In this document: positions 32,555 to 41,006 of the stretch, one piece after another
How positions within the stretch are numbered: position 1 is the stretch's first letter
Layout: each line of letters starts with the position of its first letter
Source: Halobacteriales archaeon QS_1_69_70
GTDB taxonomy: Archaea > Halobacteriota > Halobacteria > Halobacteriales > Haloarculaceae
DNA: 64,000 bases
NCBI GenBank assembly: GCA_003021005.1
Contig: PXRI01000043.1
Location: 102,559-166,558 of the forward strand
Reading direction: 5' to 3'
The notes under the pieces: model-generated
What the model was told of the DNA's origin: nothing
What the model saw: only the letters and a program-made list of their open reading frames with translations
The model's database searches: none
Position numbers and translations under genes: made by a program

Positions 32555-34000
32555 TCAATCGTCCGCAAACCCCGCATCGGGCCGGTACTCCCGGCTGACG
32601 CGCTTCCAGACACCCTGGCGGAACCGGGCGTAGTTCATCGCCGCCGGGACGGTGGTCTCGGCCATGAACGCCAGGTAGAGTCCGTAGATGCCGAGCGGCG
32701 TTACTGTCCCGAGGTATACCAGCGGGATGGCGAATCCAAACATCCCGAGCGCCTGTGCCGCGAACGGCCAGCGCGTGTCGCCGGCGGCATTCAGCGGCCC
32801 GGAGGCGGCGCCGGAGACGCCCTGGAGGACGACCGCGAGGCAGGCGACCCGGACCAGCGGGACCGCGATGGGAACCTCCGGGGCCGCCGGGTCGCCGACG
32901 AAGGCTACGACGACCCACTCGGCGAACACAAAGACGATGCCCGCTACGACGGCGTAGACGGCGACGGCAAACCGGACGATGTCGCGGCCCCAGGCGGCCG
33001 CCTCGGCCTCGTCGCCGGTGCCGAGTTCCTGGCCGACGAGGCTCGAGGCGGCCAGCGAGAAGCCCCACCCGGGCGTGTTCATCAGGCCGAGGAGGCGGCG
33101 GGCGATGACGAACGCCGAGACGACGTCGCGGCCGAAGACGTCGAGGATGGCGAACATCGGGACCTCGGCGACGGTCCAGACCAGGTTCCGGCCCATGACG
33201 GGCAGGCCGATGGAGACCAGGTCCGAGATGGTGCCCGAGTCCGCCCACCGGCCGCGGGGGTCTATCGTGACCGGGAACCGGCCCGCGCCGGGGAACCGGC
33301 CGGTCACGAGGCCGACGGCGAAGGCGGCGACGACGGCGACGTTCGAGACGACCGTCCCGATGGCGGCGCCCTCGACGCCCAGCCCGAGTCCGAAGATGAG
33401 GACGGCGTTGAGGCCGACGTTGGCGACGGCGCCGCCGCCACGGAGGACCATCGCGGTGTAGGCGTCGTCGGCGCCGACGAGCGTGCGGCTGCCGACGAGG
33501 TTGAGGCCGGCGAAGGGGATGCCCAACGCGACGATGCGGAGGTAGGCGCCGCCGAGCCGGACGGTCTCGGGGTCGCTGCTCAACAGCCCGATGAGCGCCG
33601 ACGGGACGGTCCAGAAGACCGCGACGACGGGGAGCGTGGCGGCCACCACGAGCAGGACGCTCGAGCGGACGGCCAGCCCGAGGTCCTCGGTCGCATCGGC
33701 GCCGAACCGCTGGCTGACCAGGGCGATGGTGCCGCCGGCGACCCCGCCGCCGATGGAGAAGGCCAGCTTCCAGAACGGGCCGGCGATGCCGACCCCGGCG
33801 ATGGCGGCCGACCCCACCGCGAGCCCGACCATCGCGACGTCGACGGCGTTCTTCGACATCCGCGCGATACCGGTGACTATCCGCGGCCAGGCGAGCTCCG
33901 TGGTCCGGCGGGCGCGGGCCTCCGAGACGAGATCGAGCCGGGCGAGGGCGAGGCCGACGTGGAGGAGTCCCAGCCGGACGGGGTTGGGCACGGCGGACAC
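32555..34000 (-). CDS. MATE family multidrug/toxin efflux transporter
   Basis: A 481-residue exporter with about 12 hydrophobic helices, driven by Na+ or H+ in this family. TELAWPRIVTGIARMSKNAVD, SRTLVGADDAYTAMVLRGGG, LVSIGLPVMGRNLVWTV and GPLNAAGDTRWPFAAQALG match the two-bundle MATE fold. The start GTG at 34000 lies just inside an 18-base dyad that looks like a TetR operator. Drug specificity cannot be predicted. Confidence 0.9.
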   Translation of the reverse strand: MSAVPNPVRLGLLHVGLALARLDLVSEARARRTTELAWPRIVTGIARMSKNAVDVAMVGLAVGSAAIAGVGIAGPFWKLAFSIGGGVAGGTIALVSQRFGADATEDLGLAVRSSVLLVVAATLPVVAVFWTVPSALIGLLSSDPETVRLGGAYLRIVALGIPFAGLNLVGSRTLVGADDAYTAMVLRGGGAVANVGLNAVLIFGLGLGVEGAAIGTVVSNVAVVAAFAVGLVTGRFPGAGRFPVTIDPRGRWADSGTISDLVSIGLPVMGRNLVWTVAEVPMFAILDVFGRDVVSAFVIARRLLGLMNTPGWGFSLAASSLVGQELGTGDEAEAAAWGRDIVRFAVAVYAVVAGIVFVFAEWVVVAFVGDPAAPEVPIAVPLVRVACLAVVLQGVSGAASGPLNAAGDTRWPFAAQALGMFGFAIPLVYLGTVTPLGIYGLYLAFMAETTVPAAMNYARFRQGVWKRVSREYRPDAGFADD

Positions 34001-34010
34001 GACGCGTCCT

Positions 34011-34028
34011 TAACTGACCAGTCAGTCA
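34011..34028. promoter_or_regulatory. TetR/AcrR-like operator upstream of the MATE gene
   Basis: ACTGAC-CA-GTCAGT is a perfect 6+6 dyad (34013-34026), extending imperfectly to 18 bases (TAACTGAC/GTCAGTCA). Its layout and position 10-28 bases before the GTG start match TetR-family operators on exporter genes. No TetR gene is adjacent. Confidence 0.55.
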
Positions 34029-34348
34029 GCCATAGGTCTTCGCATTCCGGGTCGTCGGTGCCGGGCCATTCGGGGTCTTCCATCGGTGCCGGGGCGCCCC
34101 TGAGCAGGCCCGGCGCGGTCAGGGTGGTGGGCGCCGCGATGGCGATCGCGCTGGGGTGTCTGGCACGTCGCCCGGTACCGGTACGAAACCCGGACGCAGC
34201 AGCCGACATAACCCAGGCACGTGGGTTGAGCCGCCGGGCTGGCTGGTGCGGGCCGTCCTCGGGGCGTTCCGCCCGTGCTATACGGCCCTGAGGCTGGACC
34301 CGAGCGGGCTGCAGGAATCCTTTTTGACGCCTGGGTGCAACGGCGGTC
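34029..34348. other. Intergenic region between MATE and DUF4129 genes
   Basis: No gene is seen in these 320 bases. They contain a short perfect dyad AACCCA-GGCACG-TGGGTT (34210-34227) and a TATA-like CTTTTTGACG (about 34318-34327), 22-31 bases before the GTG at 34349, which probably starts the DUF4129 operon. Confidence 0.5.
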
Positions 34349-35299
34349 GTGGACCGCGACCGTGCCCTCCCGTTCGCCCTCGGGCTCGTCGCCATCCTCG
34401 CGCTGGCGCTGTCGGCCGCGACCCTGGACTCTGCCGTCGTGAGCGACCGGGCCTCCGGCCTCGGCGGGGACGAGGAGGGGTTCGGGAACGAGCGTCGGCC
34501 CGCGGACGACCCCGGGCTCGGTGGCGGCACGACCGGGAACGCCTCCAGCGGCGGAGCGGCCGTCTTCCCAGGCTGCTGGCCGGGCCTCCGCGAGCCGCCA
34601 ATCCTGGCCGGACTCGGCCTCGGGTTCCTCGGCCTGTTCGGCGTGGCGTACCGTTCGACGCGGTCGGGCTTCGCCGGCGCCGTGGTCTGCGGCGGCGTCG
34701 CCGTCCCGGTCGGGCTGGTCTGGGCGGCGCTCGCGTACTGTCCGACCCCGCCCTCGCCGGGCGCCCAGAACGCCACGGGCATCGGCGCCCTGAACGGGAG
34801 TGGCGCATCGGGTGGGGCCGGCGGGTTCGGCCGGGCGGGCGCGGAGGCTCTCTCCTCCCCGACCGCACTCCTCCTTTTGGTCGCGGTGGTCGGGCTGGCC
34901 GTCGTCGCCGTCGCGGTGTATGCCACCGGCCGGGACGACGCCGCCGGACCCGACCCCGAACCGGAACCGGACCGCGACGAGGCGGTCACCGATCGCATCG
35001 GCCGGGTCGCCGGAGCCGCAGCCGACCGCATCGACGACGACGCCGCGGACGTCGACAACGAGGTGTACCGCGCCTGGCGGCGGATGACCGCGTCGCTCGA
35101 CGTCGACTCGCCGGAGACCACGACGCCCCGGGAGTTTGAGCGCGCCGCCGTCGAGGCCGGGATGACCCGCGACGACGTCGGGGCGCTGACCGACCTGTTC
35201 GAGGCCGTCCGGTACGGGGACCGCGAGCCGACCGAGGACGCGGAGCATCGGGCCATCGAGACGCTCCGCCGCATCGAGGCCGGCGACGGGGGCGAGTGA
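34349..35299 (+). CDS. DUF4129 domain-containing membrane protein
   Basis: A 316-residue protein. A helix near residues 8-28, a Gly/Ser-rich extracellular loop, helices near 85-130 (ILAGLGLGFLGLFGVAY, VCGGVAVPVGLVWAALAY) and one near 172-192 lead to a C-terminal cytosolic DUF4129 domain. That domain contains EVYRAWRRMTASLDVDSPET, TPREFERAAVEAGM and LTDLFEAVRYGDREPTEDAE. DUF4129 proteins travel with DUF58 and MoxR genes. It overlaps the next gene by one base. Confidence 0.88.
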   Translation: MDRDRALPFALGLVAILALALSAATLDSAVVSDRASGLGGDEEGFGNERRPADDPGLGGGTTGNASSGGAAVFPGCWPGLREPPILAGLGLGFLGLFGVAYRSTRSGFAGAVVCGGVAVPVGLVWAALAYCPTPPSPGAQNATGIGALNGSGASGGAGGFGRAGAEALSSPTALLLLVAVVGLAVVAVAVYATGRDDAAGPDPEPEPDRDEAVTDRIGRVAGAAADRIDDDAADVDNEVYRAWRRMTASLDVDSPETTTPREFERAAVEAGMTRDDVGALTDLFEAVRYGDREPTEDAEHRAIETLRRIEAGDGGE

Positions 35300-35835
35300 T
35301 GCGCCGCGTCGCAGCGGTCGGCGTCGTCGCCGTCCTGCTGGGCCTCGTCGCTCTCGTTGAGCACACCCTCGCCGGTGTCCTCCCGCTGGAGGGCCCGTTC
35401 GTCACCGGCGTCGGCGCCCTCGCCGTCCTGGCCGGCCTGCAGTACGCCCGCACGGCCCGATCGACGGCCCGACGAACCGCGACCGTCGACGCCCCCGAGC
35501 ACCGACACCGGTCGCGGGTGCTCGGCGAGGACGTCGACGCCGCGCTCGAGGCGAGCGGCCGGACGGGCACGGCGCGGCGCGTCGAACTCCGGCGCCGCGT
35601 TCGGGGCGTTGCCGTCGACGCGCTCGTCGCACGGGGGAGGTACGACCGCGGGGACGCGGTGCGGGCCGTGGAGGACGGGACCTGGACCGAGGACCCGGTG
35701 GCGGCCGGGTATCTCGCCGACCCCGAGGCCCTCCCGCGCCGGTGGCGGGCGCGGCAGCTCCTCCGGCCGCGTTCGACCGCCCGCGCCTGCGTCGTCCGCA
35801 GCCTGGACGCCATCGCGGAGGTGCGGGCGTCGTGA
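35299..35835 (+). CDS. DUF7269-like membrane protein of the DUF58 operon
   Basis: A 178-residue protein with two N-terminal helices (VAAVGVVAVLLGLVALVE and FVTGVGALAVLAGLQYA). A basic, Arg-rich cytosolic domain follows (LRRRVRGVAVDALVARGRYD, RWRARQLLRPRSTARACVVR). Such proteins sit between DUF4129 and DUF58 genes in haloarchaea; the exact family name is from memory and unverified. Start and stop both overlap neighbours (TGATG and GTGA), so it is part of a four-gene operon. Confidence 0.75.
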   Translation: MRRVAAVGVVAVLLGLVALVEHTLAGVLPLEGPFVTGVGALAVLAGLQYARTARSTARRTATVDAPEHRHRSRVLGEDVDAALEASGRTGTARRVELRRRVRGVAVDALVARGRYDRGDAVRAVEDGTWTEDPVAAGYLADPEALPRRWRARQLLRPRSTARACVVRSLDAIAEVRAS

Positions 35836-37097
35836 CGCGGACCCGCCGGTGGGCGGGCCTCGTCGGCGCGGCACTTCTGGTCCTCGGCGTCGGCGTGGTG
35901 TTCCTGTCGCCCGGGCCGGTGCTCGCCGCCGCCGTCGCCGGCGGCGTCCTCGCCGTCCGGGCAGCCGCGACCCCGCCGGAGCCCGAGCTGGCGGTACAGC
36001 GGCGCCTCGAGACGGCGGCGCCGGAGCCCGGTGCGGACGTCCGGGTCGAGGTCACCATCAGGAACGAGGGCGACGCGCTGTCCGACCTTCGGCTCCTCGA
36101 CGGCGTGCCGGACGGGCTGGCCGTCGTCGACGGCCCGGCCCGACACGCCACGTCGTTACGGCCCGGCGACGCCGCGACGTTCGCCTACACCGTCCAGGCC
36201 GCCCGCGGCCACCACTCCTGGAACCCCACGACGGTGATCGCCCGGGACCCCGTCGGCGTCCACGAGCGCGAGACCACCGTCCACGCCGAAAGCGAACTCC
36301 GGTGCGTGCCGGCCCTCCAGGGCACGGCTGGCCTGCCGCTCCGCGGGCTGACCACGCCGTACGCCGGCCGGGTGTCGACCGACGTCGGCGGCGACGGCAT
36401 CGAGTTCCACGCCGTCCGGGAGTACCGCCGCGGCGACCCGCGCGCCCGCGTCGACTGGAACCGGGCCGCCCGGACGGGCGAACTCGCGACCCTGCAGCTC
36501 CGCGAGGAGCGGGCGGCGACCGTCGTCCTGGTCGTCGACGCCCGGTCGACCGCCTACGTGGCCCCCGAACCGGAGCGGGAAAGCGCCGTGGAGCGCAGCG
36601 TCCACGCCGCCGGCGCCCTCGGGAATCAGCTGCTGGCGGCCGGCGACCGCGTGGGCGCCTCGGCGTTCTCGCCCCGGGACTGCTGGGTGGCCCCCGACAC
36701 CGGCTCCGGCCACCGCGCCCGGCTCCGGCATGCCCTCGGGACGGACCCGGCGTTCGCGCCGTCGCCGCCGACCGCTGCGGACCCCATCGTCGCGCGGCTG
36801 TGGCGCCAGCGGTTCCGCCGACGGCTCCCGACCGAGGCCCAGCTCATCCTGTTTTCGCCCTGCGTCGACGACCCGCCGGTCCGGCTCGCCCGGCGGCTGA
36901 ACGCGCTCGGCCACCTCGTGACGCTCGTCACGCCGGACCCGACGCCGCCGTCGGGCGTCGGCGGCCGGCTGGCCGGCCTCGAGCGGGGCCTCCGGCTGGC
37001 GGGGCTCCGCAGCGGCGGCGTACGGGTCCTCGAGTGGGGCCCGACGGAGCCGTTCGCCGTCGCCGCCGACCGGGCCGCCCGGAGGTGGTCGGGGTGA
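35832..37097 (+). CDS. DUF58 domain-containing protein
   Basis: A 421-residue protein. Two N-terminal helices are followed by an extracellular-like beta domain (VRVEVTIRNEGDALSDLRLLD). The DUF58 signature GGDGIEFHAVREYRRGDPRARVDW and WNRAARTGELATLQLREERAATVVLVVDA, a von Willebrand A-like start, follow. DUF58 proteins work with MoxR-type AAA ATPases, probably in assembly or maturation of envelope complexes. Start is GTG, overlapping the preceding stop. Confidence 0.9.
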   Translation: MTRTRRWAGLVGAALLVLGVGVVFLSPGPVLAAAVAGGVLAVRAAATPPEPELAVQRRLETAAPEPGADVRVEVTIRNEGDALSDLRLLDGVPDGLAVVDGPARHATSLRPGDAATFAYTVQAARGHHSWNPTTVIARDPVGVHERETTVHAESELRCVPALQGTAGLPLRGLTTPYAGRVSTDVGGDGIEFHAVREYRRGDPRARVDWNRAARTGELATLQLREERAATVVLVVDARSTAYVAPEPERESAVERSVHAAGALGNQLLAAGDRVGASAFSPRDCWVAPDTGSGHRARLRHALGTDPAFAPSPPTAADPIVARLWRQRFRRRLPTEAQLILFSPCVDDPPVRLARRLNALGHLVTLVTPDPTPPSGVGGRLAGLERGLRLAGLRSGGVRVLEWGPTEPFAVAADRAARRWSG

Positions 37098-37702
37098 GCG
37101 ACGCCCGGGCCGTCGAGGGCGACGCGGTGACGCCGGCCGCGGCGGGCGGACCGGACGCCTCCGGGGCCGCCGAGGCCGCGCCGGGCGGCCGCGAGGCGCC
37201 GGCCGCGGCCGTCCCGACGCGGGCGGTCCCCGCGCTCTCGACGGCGACCGCCGTAATGTTGGGCGCACTCGCCGTCGCCTTCCTCGCGGCGGCCTCACTC
37301 GCCGCCGGTGCAGTCGGGCTTCTCGCGCTCGCTCTGCTCGTCGCCGCACTGACGGTGGTCTCCCGGCGTCTCTGCCGGCTCGCCGGCGCGACGTTCGCCG
37401 CCGCGTTCCTGGCGGCCGCCGCCACCCCCGCCACCCCGGCCCCGCTGGTCGGCGCCGCCGTCCTCGCGGTCGCCGCCTGGGACGTCGCCGACCACGGCCT
37501 GGGGCTGGCCGCCCACGTCGGCCGCGAGGCCGGGACGGCCCGGAACGAACTGGTCCACGCGGCCGCCAGCCTCGCCGTCGGCACCGCCGGGGGCGCCGTC
37601 GCCTACGGGGTCTCGCTGGTCGCGGACGGCGGCCAGCCGGTCAGCGCACTGGTGTTCCTGCTGTTCGGCGGCGTCGTCATCCTCGCGGCGCTCCGCGAGT
37701 GA
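37094..37702 (+). CDS. DUF7519-like membrane protein of the DUF58 operon
   Basis: A 202-residue hydrophobic protein with an Ala/Pro/Gly-rich cytosolic N-terminus. About six helices follow (TATAVMLGALAVAFLAAASL, AVGLLALALLVAALTVVS, PLVGAAVLAVAAWDVADHG, VSALVFLLFGGVVILAAL). It closes the DUF4129-DUF58 operon (GTGA overlap). Function unknown; the family assignment rests on position and topology. Confidence 0.7.
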   Translation: MSDARAVEGDAVTPAAAGGPDASGAAEAAPGGREAPAAAVPTRAVPALSTATAVMLGALAVAFLAAASLAAGAVGLLALALLVAALTVVSRRLCRLAGATFAAAFLAAAATPATPAPLVGAAVLAVAAWDVADHGLGLAAHVGREAGTARNELVHAAASLAVGTAGGAVAYGVSLVADGGQPVSALVFLLFGGVVILAALRE

Positions 37703-37725
37703 CCCCCGACCGCCGGCGGCCCGGG

Positions 37726-38712
37726 TCAGCCGCCGGTCGCCGGCGACTCGACCGTCGGGACCGGCACGTCGTCCAGGACGTCAGCGACCACGGCGGGCTT
37801 CCCGACGCCGGAGACGGTCGCATCGGCGGTCAGCACGAGGCGGTGGGCGAACACGGGCGGGACGACGGCGGCCACGTCGTCCGGCGTGACGAATCCCCGG
37901 CCCTCGAGCACCGCCTGCGCCCGGGCGGCCTCGAACAGCCGCTGGATGCCGCGCGGGGAGACCCCGACCTCCACCCGGGCGTCCTCGCGGGTCGCCCGGC
38001 CGAGCTCGACCACGTAGGTCAGGAGGTCCGGCTCGACGCGGACGTCCTCCGGCGCCGCGCGGAGCGCCTCGACGGTCGCCGCATCGACGACCGGCTCGAC
38101 CGTCGGGCTCCGCTCCAGCCGACCGGCCCGCCGCCGCAACAGCGCCTCCTCGCCGGCCTGGTCCGGGTACCCCATCGCGGTCTTGACGACGAACCGGTCC
38201 AGCTGCGCCTCCGGCAACGGGAACGTCCCCTCCTGCTCGACCGGGTTCTGCGTCGCGACGACGAAGAATGGCGTCGGGAGCGCGTGGGTGTCGCCGTCGA
38301 CGGTGACCTGGCCCTCCTCCATGGCCTCCAGCAGCGCGGCCTGGGTCTTCGGCGGCGCCCGGTTGATCTCGTCGGCCAGCACGACGTTCGCGAAGATCGG
38401 GCCGGGCGAGAACTCGAAGGTCCGGTCCCGCTCGTCGAAGACGTTCGTGCCGGTGACGTCGCTCGGCAGGAGGTCCGGGGTGAACTGCACGCGGGAAAAC
38501 TCCAGTCCGAGGGCGGTCGCCAGCGTCCGGGCCGTCAGCGTCTTCCCGGTGCCCGGGACGTCCTCGACGAGGACGTGGCCGCGGGCCAGAAGTGCGACGA
38601 GCAGTCGTTCGAAGAACGTCTCCTCGCCGACGACGGCCTCGCCGACGGCGGAGACGATGTCCGCACACACCGCGCCGGCGGCCTCGGGGGTCAGGGCGTC
38701 GTCGGTGTCCAT
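37726..38712 (-). CDS. MoxR family AAA+ ATPase
   Basis: A 328-residue AAA+ chaperone-like ATPase. Walker A is VEDVPGTGKTLTARTLA, Walker B ANVVLADEINRAPPKTQ, with sensor FFVVATQNPVEQEGTFPLPEAQLDRF. The C-terminal lid has VSPRGIQRLFEAARAQAVLEGR. MoxR proteins act with DUF58 partners, but here the gene is convergent with the DUF58 operon (23-base gap) instead of leading it, so the two are transcribed separately. Confidence 0.92.
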   Translation of the reverse strand: MDTDDALTPEAAGAVCADIVSAVGEAVVGEETFFERLLVALLARGHVLVEDVPGTGKTLTARTLATALGLEFSRVQFTPDLLPSDVTGTNVFDERDRTFEFSPGPIFANVVLADEINRAPPKTQAALLEAMEEGQVTVDGDTHALPTPFFVVATQNPVEQEGTFPLPEAQLDRFVVKTAMGYPDQAGEEALLRRRAGRLERSPTVEPVVDAATVEALRAAPEDVRVEPDLLTYVVELGRATREDARVEVGVSPRGIQRLFEAARAQAVLEGRGFVTPDDVAAVVPPVFAHRLVLTADATVSGVGKPAVVADVLDDVPVPTVESPATGG

Positions 38713-38827
38713 ACCCCGGTAGGGGCCGCCCTCGGCAAAAACGTCCCGCCCGCCGGCGGCGAGGCATCGACTACAGGGGCGCCGGCCGCACCCGAAGGGC
38801 CTATCGGGGCCCACACCAAGCCGCAGT

Positions 38828-39880
38828 ATGGGCGAGCCAACGCGGCGCCAGGTCCTCGTGGCGACGTCGGGGGTGGCCGCCGGCCTCGCCGGCTGTGGGG
38901 CCGGGAACCGCCAGTCGCCACCGCCGGTCGAGCGCCGGTCGCCGGACGGCGACCGGTCCTCGCGGTACACGGCGGTCTACGAGGAACGGATCGACTCGGT
39001 GACGTTCGTCCGGAGCGACGAATCCAGCGGCTCCGGATTCGCCTACCGGGACGTCGTCGTGACGAACCAGCACGTCGTCGGCGACGCCGACTCGGTGGAC
39101 GTCCGGTTCGAGGACGGCGACTGGCGCGAGGCGGCCGTCCAGGCGACCGACGTCTACGCCGACCTCGCGGTACTGTCGACCGACTCCCCGGCGTACGCGA
39201 CACCGCTGTCGTTCGTCGAGGCCGTCCCGCCGGTCGGCACGGAGGTCGTCGCGCTCGGCAGCCCGTTCGGCCTCGAGTCGTCCGTCTCGACGGGCGTCAT
39301 CAGCGGCAAGAACCGGGCGCTGCCGAGTCCCTCCGGGTTCTCCATCGCGAACACGGTCCAGACCGACGCCGGCCTCGACCCCGGCAACAGCGGCGGGCCG
39401 CTGCTCACGCTCGACGGCGCCGTGACCGGCATCGCGGTCGCCGGCGCCGGCTCCAGCGTCGGCTTCGCGGTCTCCCCGCTGCTCGCCCGCCGGGTCCTCC
39501 CGGAACTCCTCGCGACCGGCACCTACGACCACCCGTTCCTCGGGATCACGCTGCGGACCGTGACGCCGGCCATCGCCGAGGCGAACGACCTCGATGCGGT
39601 CCAGGGCGTCATCGTCGTCGACGTGCTCGAGGCGGGCCCCGCCGGTGAGACGCTCGAACCCTCCGACGGCCGGACCACCGTCGACGGCCGCTCGGTGCCC
39701 ACCGGCGGCGACGTCATCGTCGAGTTCGCCGGCACACCGATCCGCTCGGACGCCGACCTCGGCACGACGCTGGCACTGGAGCTGTCGCCCGGCCAGCGGG
39801 TGTCGGCGACCGTCATCCGGGACGGCGAGCGCCGGGAGATCCGGGTGCCGATCGGGACGCGGCCGGCGCCGGACCGATAG
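38828..39880 (+). CDS. HtrA/DegP-like trypsin family serine protease, Tat lipoprotein
   Basis: A 350-residue S1C protease with a PDZ domain, expected outside the membrane in protein quality control. The Tat motif TRRQVLVATSGVAAGLAGC has a lipobox Cys23. The catalytic triad is His82 (TNQHVVGDA), Asp112 (VYADLAVLS) and Ser188 (GLDPGNSGGPLL). The PDZ region (residues 235-345) includes FLGITLRTVTPAIAEANDL and DVIVEFAGTPIRSDADL. It is divergent from moxR, 115 bases away. Confidence 0.92.
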   Translation: MGEPTRRQVLVATSGVAAGLAGCGAGNRQSPPPVERRSPDGDRSSRYTAVYEERIDSVTFVRSDESSGSGFAYRDVVVTNQHVVGDADSVDVRFEDGDWREAAVQATDVYADLAVLSTDSPAYATPLSFVEAVPPVGTEVVALGSPFGLESSVSTGVISGKNRALPSPSGFSIANTVQTDAGLDPGNSGGPLLTLDGAVTGIAVAGAGSSVGFAVSPLLARRVLPELLATGTYDHPFLGITLRTVTPAIAEANDLDAVQGVIVVDVLEAGPAGETLEPSDGRTTVDGRSVPTGGDVIVEFAGTPIRSDADLGTTLALELSPGQRVSATVIRDGERREIRVPIGTRPAPDR

Positions 39881-39922
39881 TCCAAAGACGCCTCCCGACC
39901 CCGCCGGAAAAGGCCGGCCGGG

Positions 39923-39930
39923 TTTATGTG
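39923..39930 (+). promoter_or_regulatory. TATA box of the universal stress protein gene
   Basis: TTTATGTG is centred 27 bases before the ATG at 39954, as for a leaderless transcript. Confidence 0.5.
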
Positions 39931-39953
39931 TCGGGCCCGCGGAACCCTCGCGC

Positions 39954-40376
39954 ATGCACGTGCTCGTTCCGGTGGACGGCTCGGACCCTTCGGACGTCGC
40001 CTTGGAGTACGCTCTAGAGCAGTTCGGCGACGAGGACGTCCTGGCGTTGACCGTCATCGACCCCGTCGACGGCGCGACGACGTGGGGGCCGGGGAGTGCC
40101 GACGACTGGCTGGACTCGGCGAAGACGCGGGCCGACGCCGTCCTCGCCGACGCCGCCGAACGGGCCGCCGAGGCCGGCGTCGATGTCGAGACCGACCGGT
40201 CCGTCGGCCGGCCGGCCCGCACCATCGTCGAGTACGCCGACGAGCACGACGTCGACCACATCGTCGTCGGCAGCCACGGTCGGGAGGGTATCTCGCGGGT
40301 GCTGCTCGGCAGCGTCGCCGAGACGGTCGTCCGGCGCTCGTCGGTGCCGGTGACCGTCGCCCGGCGCGAGGACTGA
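39954..40376 (+). CDS. Universal stress protein, UspA family
   Basis: A 140-residue Usp domain protein, single copy. The N-terminal strand HVLVPVDGSDPSDVALEYAL holds the nucleotide-contact Asp. The C-terminal ATP-binding motif GSHGREGISRVLLGSVAETV (G-2x-G-9x-G-S) is intact, so it should belong to the ATP-binding Usp class. It is monocistronic, followed 51 bases later by a tRNA gene. Confidence 0.93.
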   Translation: MHVLVPVDGSDPSDVALEYALEQFGDEDVLALTVIDPVDGATTWGPGSADDWLDSAKTRADAVLADAAERAAEAGVDVETDRSVGRPARTIVEYADEHDVDHIVVGSHGREGISRVLLGSVAETVVRRSSVPVTVARRED

Positions 40377-40427
40377 CCCCGCGCGTACCGAAACCCATAA
40401 ACTCCACAGCCACCGACCCTCCACCGG

Positions 40428-40512
40428 GCCGAGGTAGCCTAGCCCGGCCAAGGCGGTTGCTTCGAGAGCAACTGTCCGTCAGGACTCGTGAGTTCAAATC
40501 TCACCCTCGGCG
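40428..40512 (+). tRNA. tRNA-Ser (anticodon CGA)
   Basis: Acceptor stem GCCGAGG (40428-40434) pairs with CCTCGGC (40505-40511), discriminator G at 40512. The anticodon stem-loop GTTGC-TTCGAGA-GCAAC gives anticodon CGA (serine, codon UCG). A long variable arm (class II) and the T-loop GTTCAAATC are present. CCA is not encoded. Its 3' end is duplicated 166 bases downstream. Confidence 0.93.
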
Positions 40513-40724
40513 CTTCTGCGACGAGCCACCGCCGCGCAGTGCCGAGCCCCGCGAGGCCTGCGAGGCTCCTGCGAGTCGCGAACGCCGTCGTGAGTTTGAA
40601 CCCTGGGAGTCACAGCCCGCGCAGGCGCGAAGCGCCGAGCAGGAATGTCTCCCTCCGGTTCAAATCTCACCCTCGGCGCTTCTGCGACGAGCCAACGCCG
40701 CGCAGTGCCGAGCCCCGCGAGGCC
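40492..40724 (+). repeat. Direct repeat of the tRNA-Ser 3' end (attachment-site-like)
   Basis: The 67 bases 40492-40558 (from the T-arm GTTCAAATCTC through the acceptor end and beyond) are repeated at 40658-40724 with one mismatch (C/A). A duplicated tRNA 3' end is the classic trace of tyrosine-recombinase integration. Here only about 100 bases separate the copies and no integrase is nearby, so it would be an excision scar or a local duplication. Confidence 0.7.
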
Positions 40725-40742
40725 GAACGAAGTGAGGCCTCG
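40624..40742. repeat. Mini-hairpin cluster downstream of tRNA-Ser
   Basis: Two perfect hairpins: GGC-GCGAAGC-GCC (40624-40636), and CGAGGCC/GGCCTCG arms around the 11-base apex GAACGAAGTGA (40718-40742). The second is identical to the one at 56845-56869. Surrounding DNA is full of GCGAGCGG-type words. Confidence 0.6.
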
Positions 40743-40882
40743 AAACGAGCGAGCGGCGATAAAGCCGCGAGCCCCGCGAGGCCTGCGAGGCGGGTCGTTC
40801 CGCTCCGTCGTGAGCAGGCGCTCGGATAGCGACTGCCAGGCCCCCGAGCCGCTCGTTCGAGCCCGACGAGGACGGGAAAACA

Positions 40883-40906
40883 TTTATACCACCGAATCCT
40901 CGGTGG
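40883..40906 (+). promoter_or_regulatory. TATA box and palindrome before the surface-protein gene
   Basis: TTTATA (40883-40888) is directly followed by the perfect dyad CCACCGA-ATCC-TCGGTGG (40889-40906), placed between the TATA box and the expected start of transcription. This is a typical repressor position. The ATG is about 100 bases further on, so this mRNA would have a leader. Confidence 0.5.
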
Positions 40907-41006
40907 CGGCAGACGCCACGACCGTCGGCCCGACACGGTCGGGGATCGGGTCCGCCGCCCGACCCGCCCGCGTGCCGTCCACGGCGCCGGCGTCGGCCCA
41001 CACAGC

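Noticed and set aside
34210..34227. AACCCA-GGCACG-TGGGTT as a terminator
   Set aside because: Short stem without a following T-run, located upstream of both flanking promoters rather than after a gene.
36156..37349. Antisense ORF of 397 codons opposite DUF58
   Set aside because: Low-complexity Arg/Pro translation typical of antisense frames in GC-rich genes.
40575..40660. Possible second tRNA in the repeat after tRNA-Ser (GAGTTTGAACCCTGGGAGTC)
   Set aside because: Only a T-arm-like piece is present; no acceptor, D or anticodon stems can be drawn.
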